This document shows positions 1 to 10,072 of a stretch of DNA of 46,707 nucleotides, piece after piece. The DNA is from Intoshia linei (Eukaryota > Orthonectida > Rhopaluridae). The notes beneath the pieces were generated by a model. That model made no database searches. It was not told the origin of the DNA and worked only from the letters and a program-made list of their open reading frames with translations. The stretch lies in assembly GCA_001642005.1 (NCBI GenBank), contig LWCA01000158.1, positions 1 through 46,707 on the forward strand, written 5' to 3'. Positions within the stretch are counted from its first letter, which is position 1. Each line of letters starts with the position of its first letter. A program made the position numbers and the translations under genes.

Positions 1-1106
1 ACGGTCAAAAAAGCATTTTAGTATTCATATATTTTTTTTTCGAAATATTTTATTTAAACAAAAAATATGAAATAAAAAATGGTGCAAAAATTAAAAAAAA
101 GATTATTCTGATAGAGATTATTCCAGTTGATATAATTACAAAATTTAAACCCCTGAAATCTACGCATTCCCGGTGAAAAATAATTTTTAATATGTTATCA
201 ATTAATATTTTTCAAATATTTCAATTAAAATAAAAATTGGAAATGTAAATATTGATCCTATAATTTCAAAAAAAATGTGCATTGAACGTCTACACATTTC
301 AAATAAAGAAATATGGGTGAAAATTTATATAATTCATTCCTTCGAAATTTTTTTCATTGCTACGCAATTTTTAAATTTCAAATTTTCATTTTTAAAAAAT
401 TTTGAATAAAATCTAAATAGAAATTATTAACATAATTGGTATTTTTAAATTAGATTTTCAACGTCAATTTATTTTTTTATGTATAAAAAAATGTACCCTC
501 GGCAGAGCTAGGTCCTGTTTGTACGTAGTACATAACAGTCAACCTAGTAAACTAACTAATCATAACAATAATTAAATTAACAACATTCAATGACACAATT
601 TTACTTATAAAATGTGACTATTGGAAAAGGTAATATATTAAATTTGGAGCAGAATGATGTATCTCAATTGAAATGGTCAAAGTTGCTTAATTAGGCAATT
701 AAAAATTAACAATAAAACCATAAATATTAATTATTCTTATTTAATTGATGGATTTATGGAATCTTATCAAAAAATGGGCTCTACAGTTATAAAATGCATT
801 TTTGACAATCTCATATTAATTTATTCCCTTAAAATTGTTGTTCCTTGTCGAATGAACCAAGGAAAGCTTAAACCTTAGTTAAAGGTTAACTGTGAAAAAG
901 TGACTTTATGTTTTGAAAATTTAAATAATTTCTCCAAAGTTTCCGAACCACTCCTTTAAAGGATTGATAATAGTGAATAGTAGCATTTTTATGTAAGATT
1001 ATATTTTTTTGGTTAAATTAAAAAAGACATCCTCGGAAGAGATAGGTGCTGTTTTTATGAAGTAAAAAACATCAACGTATATTGAACATTTTCTTTAATT
1101 TTGTAG
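1..1106. repeat. Repeat-filled region upstream of the Piezo exon
   Basis: Positions 1 to about 420 are a copy of a dispersed repeat (family A) seen again near 14090, 15145, 16054 and 20508, and inverted near 32640-32800. It opens with acggtcaaaaaagcatttta and contains gtgcattgaacgtctacaca. Around 497-540 and again near 1031-1060 there is a short GC-richer motif of the form cggcagagctagg; related motifs occur near 27030 (inverted), 37674 and 42541. I found no further Piezo exons in this stretch, so the upstream exons probably lie before the window or were not recognised. Confidence 0.6.
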
Positions 1107-1552
1107 TATATGGATACTTTATTAATTATTCAATTTTAGAAAACAAAACTTTTGTATTGAGCGTAAAGAAAATGAACGATTCTGTTTGGTGGTCAGTTAA
1201 CGAAGAAGGCAAAATTGATTTCAATATAATAGCATATAGTGAACGGATTAGTATTGGTATTCTTTCAATAATTAGCAGTTATGGAATCATTGGTTTGTAC
1301 TTGTCCCTGGTTCTAGTTATAAGCAAATTTTTGCGAATAATTCTATCCGGTTATTCCAACAGAATAATGTTTGAAGAATTGCCAAATGTTGACAAATTAT
1401 TGAATCTTTGTAACGATATATTCACAGTTCGTGAAGCCAAAGATTTTAGATTAGAAGAAGAATTGTTTTCAAAGTTAATGTTTATTTATCGATCTCCAGC
1501 ACACTTAATCGAATGGACCAAATACCAACGTTTGAAGACAAAAACAGAATAA
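1107..1552 (+). CDS. PIEZO: Piezo mechanosensitive channel, C-terminal exon (partial)
   Basis: This is the last exon of a Piezo-type mechanically activated cation channel, a very large trimeric plasma-membrane protein. The open frame ends at TAA 1550-1552. It shows the inner pore helix region (YGIIGLYLSLVLVISKF) followed by the strongly conserved cytoplasmic C-terminal domain with IMFEELPNVDKLLNLC, DIF.VRE, EEELF.KL and IYRSPAHLIEWTK. This arrangement is diagnostic of the extreme Piezo C-terminus. An acceptor AG lies at 1105-1106 and another at 1138-1139, so the exon start is uncertain by about 33 nt. An AATAAA signal follows at 1575-1580. The next gene on the same strand starts only 128 bp after the stop. 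Only about 140 of the roughly 2,000 or more residues are in the window. Confidence 0.93.
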
Positions 1553-1679
1553 TTATGTTTATTAATAATTTGAAAATAAATAAATTTGTTATAAATGTAC
1601 AATGTCAATATTATACATTGTGCTGTTTTAATTTTGACGTGTCTACATTGATATATAAAATTTATATTAAGTTCACATT

Positions 1680-4179
1680 ATGTCTAAATTTATAATTTCG
1701 GTTGATATTGGTTCAACTAACATTAAAGCAATTTTAATTAATCATGAAAATAAACTTGTTAAACAGCTCATTACACCGGTAAACATTTATAATCTTAATC
1801 AACGTCATTAGCTTATTTACCACAAATCAGTAGAGGGGGTTTTTGAAATTGAACCGGTTCAATTGTACAATGATGTATTGAATGTTATTAAATCTGTAAT
1901 CAAAAATCAAGACAAATCGTACATGTATGGTATTTGCTTTTCATGTCAAAGATCTTCTCTTATTGCATGGAATAGGTATGAATATGCTATTATTCGATTA
2001 GTCTCATATTTTATCACTACATTCCTTTCTAAAAATAAACAAGGGTTGCTGTATACCAAAATGAGCTATGAGATGAACTACATTTGTATATTTACAAATG
2101 AAAATTTCAGTCTATTTGTAAGTTATCATAATTTTTACAGTGCAACGATAGTAGGCACTAGTTGTTCAATTTTAATCTTTACTTTTACAGTCAGGCCTCT
2201 CATTACTGCAACTACATTTTTTTACTGTGATAACACTGAAAAAAAGTTTGACAATTGCTGGATTAAATTATGGATAGAGAAATCAATTTTTTTTAATAAA
2301 TATGCAAATGTGGGACACAGAATTTTCATTTGATTTGGGTTCACTGCTAGCTCTCCAGGGCCTCGATGGGAAGTTCCAACTGGGAACCCACTTTTACCTA
2401 AATTTTATAGAAAAATTAAGTTGATTGGTTAGCCACAATACTTCCAATTGACTGATACTTTAAATAAATAACAACAATTTATCCAGAAATTTTCTTCAAA
2501 ATGTTATACTCTCAAAAAAAATAAAAAGAGATTTTATTTTTCATTTAATTTTTAGTAAATTATTTTCATTAAGCTGTTTTCATTCTAATGAAATATTACA
2601 CTGCACAACAAAAGGAAAATTTTTGTCAAAGGTCTGAAAGAGACATATACCATTAAAAAGCTGTCATTTTCGTTATCAACATGATATTTCTCTTTTTAAT
2701 TTTACAGTTTGCTAATTACAATTAATTTTAATTGTAATTTAAAATTTGTTAAAACTTTTAATACAAATCTGTAAATATTTATTTTCTCACAAAAGTTGCA
2801 TGATATAACCACAAATGCAATCGTGCGGTAACATTTACAATTAAAACTATATTAATTATAATAGTGAAACGGGAAAAAATGTTTGTAATATAATATCATG
2901 GAGAGATACGCGAAATACATCAATAGTAAAATACTACAATGAAAGACTACTTTCGAGGTTATTAAAGTGGACATCAAGTATATTATCAAAATTTATCAAA
3001 TCAGAATACCTTAAAACACTAAAAAATTTTTCTTATGCAATCAACCAAGTAAATTGCAATTAAATTGTTATTTACATTATATTTTATATTAATTTATTTA
3101 GGCCCCAATGAAAATTGTGTGGGTACTTTATACATTTCCTGAAGCCCGAAAATTAGAAAAACAAAATAAATTGAGAGTGGGAACATTAGACACATGGATT
3201 CTGAATAAATTAACAAAAAATAAAATTTTCGTTACTGATTACAGTTCAGCTTCAAATGGATTGTTAGATCCTTTCACAGTAAATAATGAAAAATACTCCA
3301 AAATCAAATTTTAGCTAAAATGGAACAAGTGGCTCTGTAAATCTTTGGGATTTAGCACAGAATTATTACCAAAGTTAGTTGAAACAGAGTAATAATTACT
3401 TAACGTTAATTATTAAGAATTGTAAAGTAAAATAACTATAATTTAGTTGGGATTTTGGTCATACTGATTCAGAAATATTTGGATATCCTATCAAAATATT
3501 AGCCTCGGTAATAAACAAAATATTAATATTGGGATTAACCAACGCGTTCTATGACACAACTGGTTCATAATGGGTTTTTGGAATCAATCAGTATTTATAA
3601 TTGATATTTTTTGAGACGTTAAAATGTTAAAGTTTTAAAATTGGTATACATAATCAAATGTTCCGTATGACATGAAAACACGACAAACGCTTGTAATCTC
3701 TGACTATATTATATATTAGATAGGAGATCAACAAGCGTCGTTATTTGGTAATTATTGTTACGAACCCGAAGATGTAAAAATTTCACTTGGAACTTCTGCA
3801 TCAATAAATATCACTAAAAAATCAGTGTTGGGAGTAGCCAATGGTAAATATTCACATCTCATTGATTGACATATATTATTATTAAGATTTCTATCCAACC
3901 ATTGCATGGAAATTAACTTCAGGAGACATTGCATATAGTCAAGAAAATTTAGTCAAAAATTTCGGTCGAATACTAGAAGGTATATCAAAATAAATTTTTT
4001 TTAAAAATTAATTTTAGACTCTGCAAATGTAAGTTACATTAAAAATATTATTAACAGGCAAAAAATAATATTTTTAGGTAAATACTACAGTTGAAAATTG
4101 TGCTTTTAATTTATTTCGAAAATTTGAAAATGCAATTGACAATGGAATAATTCACGCCAAAACAAAAACCTTAATGTAA
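1680..4179 (+). CDS. GK5: GK5-like FGGY sugar kinase, lacking the C-terminal lobe
   Basis: I read ten exons: 1680-1778, 1812-1975, 2865-3048, 3102-3278, 3315-3388, 3447-3507, 3720-3843, 3887-3979, 4018-4028 and 4078-4179. They join in phase to 362 residues. The FGGY kinase N-terminal domain is clear: VDIGSTNIK phosphate loop at the start, VEGVFEIEP, GICFSCQRSSLIAWN, NIISWRDTR, GTLDTWILNKLTK, TDYSSASNGLLDP, EIFGYPI, and GDQQASLFGNYC followed by the SLGTSA phosphate motif. The pattern matches GK5 (putative glycerol kinase 5) better than classical glycerol kinase. Introns are as short as 33 and 36 nt, and one exon is only 11 nt. The reading ends at TAA 4177-4179 and the FGGY C-terminal ATP-binding lobe (about 150-200 residues) is not found before the next gene. 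A mariner-type MITE lies 82 bp downstream. The gene may be a recent 3'-truncated pseudogene, or the rest is too diverged to recognise. Confidence 0.82.
2330..2400. other. GC-rich island inside the 889-nt intron of the GK5-like gene
   Basis: In the otherwise AT-rich intron 1976-2864, a segment containing agctctccagggcctcg and caactgggaacccact stands out by base composition. The latter resembles the end of a hAT terminal repeat read in reverse. No matching partner end was found nearby, so this may be a solo transposon remnant. The rest of the intron shows nothing recognisable. Confidence 0.3.
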
Positions 4180-4261
4180 AATTATCCATATATAATTTTG
4201 TTTTTCACGTATTTACCTGAAAATATCACTTTAAACAGCGTTGGACTATAATAAAAACAAA

Positions 4262-4530
4262 CAGTAAACTATGCGTTATAAGAACATTCGTTATAAGTTA
4301 CAAATAAATTCGATATAAGCACAAATTTAAATTCGTTATTGCAAGTTTTAACTAATGTTAAATTATTTTTTTCAATTCAAACAATATCGCAATGTTGGAG
4401 TATATTAAAGGAAAATACAATTAAAAACTGTTCTAAAATGACTGTTAATGTAAAAAGTAGAATATTAAATTTGCTACAATAACATTCGTTACAACTGTTT
4501 TATTTTGTTCTTATAACGCATACTTTACTG
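4262..4530. mobile_element. Tc1/mariner-type MITE, 269 bp
   Basis: Terminal inverted repeats begin cagtaaactatgcgttata on the left and end with ataacgcatactttactg on the right, with one mismatch over about 25 bp. The CAGT...ACTG ends are typical of Tc1/mariner-related elements. The right end is followed by TA at 4531-4532; the left flank reads AA, consistent with a mutated TA target duplication. There is no coding capacity. It lies just past the abrupt end of the GK5-like gene. Confidence 0.75.
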
Positions 4531-5256
4531 TATAATATCATAATGTATTGCAATAGTTTAAATATTCAATGAAAAATTAGATAACTTACTAAAACCCCTG
4601 ATTTTGGGGCACTTTTCAAAAAAGAAAAAAAAATCGGACTGTATAAGATTTTTTCTTCTTTCGTATCTTTTATAGTAAATTGCAATATCTGTATCTTACA
4701 TTTAACTTAGTGTTCTTCAGCCAATTTTAAAATAGTAATAATCAAACAAATAACCAAAAATAACAAAATTGTTAATATTTTATATATGTTGGGTGCTTGT
4801 TTAAAAATATTTACTATAGTATAAAAATTTCCAGAGAAAAGCTGCAAATTTAAAACTTTCGGATAAGAAACAAAAAAAATTAAGGGTACGGACCTGTGAA
4901 ATGATTCATGGTTCGTTATCAATTTTTCACTGGGCACACATAAAATTTGCTGGGTAATAAAAATGCACTGGTGCTGAAACCTGATTTAACAAGTAAAAAA
5001 CGCATTTTTCTTCAAATATATTGCAAAATTTTTAAATTTTAATTAAAATGAAAACTAAACATCTTGCAATTTTAGAAATAAAAAATAGCCTGTAGTTTTT
5101 TACTGAGAATTCAAAAAGCAAAGTTTCAATCCTTGATTTAAATTTTAGTCACTTATAAAATATATATCGAATTGTCAGCCCATACAATTAGCTAGTTGCA
5201 CGCATAACAACAGAGAAAATAGCAAACTTGTAAAATTAATAATAAATTAAATTAGA
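4531..5256. other. Intergenic stretch with no supported gene
   Basis: About 720 bp of AT-rich sequence lie between the MITE and the next small gene. A 76-codon minus-strand open frame at 4707-4937 ends in a hydrophobic segment and a short LAEEH tail, but I found neither a splice partner nor a family match. I do not call it a gene. Confidence 0.5.
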
Positions 5257-5552
5257 ATGGATGGAGGATGTACAAAAAATAAACCATTATTGAACTGTTT
5301 AATAACATTATTTAAAACAAAAGGATTCAGTATATTTACCCATAAAAATACATCATTTGTAAGCTGTCAAGGTGTAGCAAATATAGGAGCAATAAAATTG
5401 GGTAAAAAATAAATTATAACCATTTATTTATAAATATAGGTTGGATAACCAGACAAGAATTAAAAGGATTGAATAAGATTAATGTTCAAAGTGAAAATGT
5501 ACCCAATATCACTGAAAAATATATGATGTGGTGTAATAAAAATATATTATAA
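5257..5552 (+). CDS. Small unidentified two-exon gene (85 aa)
   Basis: Exon 1 is 5257-5401 and exon 2 is 5440-5552, separated by a 38-nt intron with GT (gtaaaa) and AG (aaatatag) borders. The splice is in phase (codon GGT split 1/2) and gives 85 residues starting MDGGCTKNKPLLNC and ending MMWCNKNIL. The start is the first ATG in frame. The intron has the same size and border style as those of confirmed neighbours, which is the main support. The protein has four cysteines (two near the N-terminus, one in the middle, one near the end), no clear signal peptide and no family that I recognise. Its TAA at 5550-5552 directly abuts the stop of UBXN6 on the other strand. It could be a small mitochondrial or organelle protein, but that is speculation. 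Confidence 0.55.
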
Positions 5553-7456
5553 TTTTAATATTGACACGTTCAGTTGAGGCATGGATTGTGCTAAATCTTT
5601 GAAAAGGCTAGGATCGTAATGAAGACGTAAAACACTAGATGGTTGTAGTTCTAGAGAAATTAAAGTTTCACAGCAAATGTCTTCGTTAATATTTATTGAT
5701 TTTGCACTTTGGTAGGTAGATGAAGGCGGTATAACTAAAACAAATAATAGTAGATCCGTAACCAACTTCGTTTTTATTAATTCAAATACGTCTTTTAGAG
5801 TTTCTCTTGATTTAAATATAGCCTAAATAAATATATCAAATTTCAATTAATTAAAGAATTCAAATTATTCAAAATCACTTAATTAATAATACAGTATTGT
5901 ATCTTTAGTTCGCAAAGTTCGTTGTAAGGATTGTCATCGCAAAAAAATATAAATAACGTTCAATACTATTAATTTTTCTATTAAGGTTCCAGATTTCAAC
6001 TTACAATACTCATTGCCTTCCCCGAAAATCAAAAATAGACCCTTAACAAATGTACGTAATCCCATCTAAACTCTAGCAACTTAACTAAGGTCGTATATGG
6101 GTCTGGACTCATAATTTAAATTTGAAACAAAATAGTTAAGAAATTAAAGAACGTGATATTTTAAATGCTCAATTTGGGAAAAAAAACTTCATATTACGTC
6201 CCAATCCCAAAAAAGGCCGCGGCATCGGCTCTGCTGTCCCGTCGAATATAAAATAATATTTTCCAAAAATATGGTATGTAGTGGGTTTTAGAAAGAATAC
6301 TGTATTTAAAAAGATTTAAAAAACATCACGGTCAGTAAAAAGGGATTTTGAATAATTGTTTAGCTAAGTTGATTTTGTCCGTTTTTATAAAATAATTTCT
6401 TCCTGCAAGCTTAAAAAACGGAAATCACTTGAAAAAGTATTTAAAAATTAAATGACTCAAAAAACCTAACCTGAATAGATCTTCCTTCCGGCAAAATAAT
6501 CCTGAGTAACACATATCGATACAAATGCATCAATTTTTCATTAGTTTGTTCTCTCATAGCTTTAGTCTTGAGAACATTTCTATCTTGGTTGGTTTTTTGA
6601 ATACGATCATAAATTTGTTTAAATTCAGTAGATGACATGTTGAACTCTTCATCGTCCAATTCAACAGGTAATCGTATATTTTGATTTTTTTCATAAATAG
6701 TTACATCTCTATGCAATATGGGTACCATAGGACGTATATTTGTATTTTCCAAAGTTTCAATCGCAATTTTAAAATTATTACATATTTCCGTGGTAAAATC
6801 GTATATAACAAAATACATTTCTTCTTTTTCATTTACAGTAATTAATTTTTCGACAAAACCAACACTTTTAAGTAAATGGAATCCTCCTATAGCAGATTTT
6901 ACATTTTCTAAAATGATTTTATTATTTTGACGAATTTGTTTAAATTTTGGGTTATCCGAATTTGTTAAAATGTTATTCAAATACTTTAGTAGTGTAGCAA
7001 TGCAGTTTTGTGACAAATCTAACCGATTTAAAGATTTAATCATCAGAACACTAGATCCGATGGAATCATTTTCCAATTGATTTTCCAAATTTTTGTGAAT
7101 ACACTCGATTGTATTCTTTTTACCCTCAAATAAATTTCCGCATATTGGACAAGTGAATTTTATTACAAGGTTGTTCATTCCTACATATCTACTTGAAGAT
7201 TGAGTGTTTTCACATTGTTCATTTTTTTCACGGAAATTTGCTAAAATGTTTATACACTATAAGATTACTTTTACTTATGTATTATTATTTATCTCTAGTT
7301 TATAATACCTCTAGGACCTTTTTCACGTAACTCAGCTGCAGTAGCCATTTTTTCTGTATCACTTGTAATTACGTTGTATTCATTGGAATTTTCTTTTTTT
7401 TTTTCGGATTTATCCAGCTTTTTCACAATATCTGACAATATCTTTTTAAGCTTCAT
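5547..7456 (-). CDS. UBXN6: UBX domain-containing protein 6 (p97/VCP cofactor)
   Basis: Three exons on the minus strand, 7456-7309, 7240-6471 and 5822-5547, join in phase to 397 residues (human UBXN6 has 441). The N-terminus is basic and contains MATAAELREKGPR, comparable with the p97-binding VIM region of the family. A FTCPICGNLFEGKK segment aligns with the conserved FTCP block. A PUB domain follows at about residues 120-190 (IATLLKYLNNIL, FKQIRQNNKIILENV, GGFHLLKSVGF). Next comes the LKTKAMREQ linker, then a C-terminal UBX domain from RYVLLRIILPEGRSIQ through the last exon (AIFKSRETLKDVFELI, ISLELQPSSVLRLHY). The family regulates the AAA ATPase p97/VCP in endolysosomal sorting and ER-associated degradation. 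Intron 1 is 68 nt and intron 2 is 648 nt. One oddity is a C-x2-C-x12-C-x-H cluster at about residues 80-98. Confidence 0.93.
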
Positions 7457-10072
7457 TTTAATTTAAAATAAATGCAACTTTATTAATTATATATTAATTT
7501 CATTTGATTCACGTTGTAAAATAGGAAATGACACGAAATGTGATTAAATTGTTCAAATTCAATAAAAATATACAACAATTAAAAGTTTCAACTACAATAG
7601 CAAATTTCCATCAAGTATTTTTTGCAATGTTATATTTTATTTTTTAAATCCATGTTACTATTGTCTAGGTTATATTATAATATAAAGTATAGATTATCAT
7701 TTAATTTAATGTGCGTGGTGATTAGGCAGTATTTTGATGGTTAGATAATTGGAGTTTATTGAATAATGATTATTCATGTTCAATGATTTCCTATTGGCAT
7801 CGATAGTTCAACGTGGAAACATGATATATATGTTGTCATGTCAGGCTCTTAATTCCACATATTAAAGTTAAAACACAAAATAATTATGAGATTCAAGGAT
7901 ATACTTTTTAATGCTCAATTCGGAAAAATGAAACCCGAAGAAGGTTTCGGAGTACGACAGGTTCAGCACTGGTTGACTGGTTGTTATATTTTAAATAAAT
8001 ATGTATAATAGGGATGTGACAAAATTTTAAAAATTAAGTCCAGTCTTGGAAAAAGTTGAGTAATTAATCAAAAATGACAATGCCAAAAAAATAATTAAAT
8101 TAGATAAAAATTTGCGGAGACGTGTGCCATTTCAAAGATTTCATACAAAAATGTTCTACGAAAATTACAATATAACTTTATTTACTCTAATGATAATGAT
8201 AATATACTGTATTTATGGTTTGTGTGGTTTTGTGATGATCTCCATGTTTAATTATTCACTTTGTATCTTTAAATTCAATTCTACCTCGTTTAATTTTTAT
8301 TTTATCGATGTTTTAAGATCTTATGTTATAAAAATTGTCACTAAAAACAAAAATAAATAAGGTAGAGTTGAATTAAAAGATACAAAGTGGATAATCAAAC
8401 ATGGCGATCAATACAATCTTGGTACAAGATAAATAGGCAACTTAATAGGCCCTAATGAACACCCTAAACTTAAAATGATAAATTGTATATCAAATTTATT
8501 TTACTGTAAATTGAAAAAAATAATGGGTTAGTTTAGTTACGATGAACGATATTTTGTTCAAAACTTTAAAAGCATAGCCGCAAGGTTTATTAAAGAGTTC
8601 TAAAGCAATATTATGTGCAAATTGGGGACATAAAAATTGCTTATAATGCGTGTGGGTGTACTTTTGATATAAAAATTTGACTTACAACACTAATAACCAG
8701 GTATGGTGTTAATAAAGTAAAGATTATTATATTGACGCAATACGCCATCATAATTCTTAAAATGGTTGATAAAAATATCTTATTTAATCGATATTTCTAT
8801 AATTTATATACAAAAATAATCCAGGAAGTTAAAAGAATGTAGCAAATTATCACCAGTGTGGCCGGTAAATGTAGATTAGGGCTATTCTAATTCCAATTGG
8901 ACTTTTTTTGAAATTAAAAAAGACATAATAATCTCCATTTAATTTGCTGCAGGATGATTTACATTTTTTTATTTTTGTCACAAAAAACCCCGCGTCTTTA
9001 CCTTTCTCTGTTTTCCTAACATTTTTTTTAGCTTAATTGCCATACATTTGTTATAATTTTAAGATATAACATAAATCATGTGACACTAATCATATTAATT
9101 AAAAAAAATCAATAAAAAATCGTTTATTTTAGACACAGTTCACGGATAAACTTTTCGCCATTTTTAAAAAAATTATATAATTTCAAAAAAAGACATGAAT
9201 TTATATGAAATGGGTCAAAATATTTTAAATGCTTCTACTGAAATATTTTTTAAGTACTTTTGTAAAAAAATAATTTTGTTAAATTTATAAAATTAAGAGT
9301 AAAACAAATTTAAAAATGATCAAATTTAATTCATCACTTTTGTGAATATTTTATTACGGTAGATACTATTTATATTTATAACTATTTTTTTACATAAAAA
9401 ATTAGTACGAATTTAAATTAAATTGAATTTAACAAACAAATATGAATTAAATTTGTTCATAGTTTTTGAACATATATTTTCAACTTTAATAGTTCATTTA
9501 CGAACATTAATTAATGTGGAAAATGATCTTTTACAAGGTTCAATGGTTATTATTATACCGTTTAATTCAACAAAAAATATTTCCAACATTTTTTGTAAAC
9601 TTTCAAATGATGAAATCATTTCAATATTCGACATTTTTAAAAGTTTTATAAATTCAGATAAAATTTATCATAAATTGAAAACTTTAAACTTCAAGACGTG
9701 GTGATTTTTCTGGACAAAAATCAAAAATATTAATATCATTCTGCAGCAAATTAAGCGGCGCTCATTTTCTATATAATGCATTTTTATATTAGAAAAATGG
9801 AATATTAAGGTATGTATAATACGATTAAAAAATTTAAAAATAATAATAATTGTCATAATATTTGACGTGATGCTACGATTCCGATTTACTGATAAATGAA
9901 ATAGTAATAATTTTCAAAAAATTGAGTTTTTTCACAATCCATCTTCGTTCATTTTCCGCAATTTTCGCCAAATAAAAATATTACTGAGGTAATCTTGCAC
10001 GATGAAGCCTCAAATAAATATTTCCTTTAACAGATGACTAAAGTGTACCATATTATATTCTTTTTATTTTAG
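7457..10072. other. Long intergenic region between UBXN6 and the mitochondrial peptidase
   Basis: No gene could be supported here. About 8000-8430 is a foldback repeat (separate entry). A 93-codon plus-strand open frame at 9423-9704 is AT-rich with no recognisable motif or splice partner. The missing first exon or exons of the mitochondrial peptidase gene, including its targeting peptide, should lie in the last part of this region, but I could not place them. The rest is AT-rich sequence with homopolymer runs. Confidence 0.55.
8000..8430. repeat. Foldback (inverted-repeat) element, copy 1
   Basis: Two inverted arms, at about 8222-8292 (ttcactttgtatctttaaat) and 8355-8422 (ttaaaagatacaaagtgg), flank a short spacer. 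The same arms occur at about 36763-36838 and 36900-36972. The outer segment with aatttgcggagacg also recurs there, both forward (near 36675) and inverted (near 37545-37565). It is non-coding; the 82-codon open frame across it is a by-product of the repeat. Confidence 0.7.

Noticed and set aside
1976-2333. Continuation of the GK5-like exon to the stop at 2333
   Set aside because: Family similarity stops at the GT at 1976 and resumes in phase at 2865 (ETGKNVCNIISWRD), so this is intron.
4707-4937. Minus-strand 76-codon frame with a C-terminal hydrophobic helix and LAEEH tail
   Set aside because: It resembles a tail-anchored protein, but no splice partners, conserved motif or neighbouring exons support it.
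8112-8360. 82-codon plus-strand open frame
   Set aside because: It lies across the arms and spacer of a foldback repeat that recurs at 36650-37640.
9423-9704. 93-codon plus-strand open frame as a possible first MIPEP exon
   Set aside because: No mitochondrial targeting features, no suitable donor joining it to 10073, and no similarity to the family.
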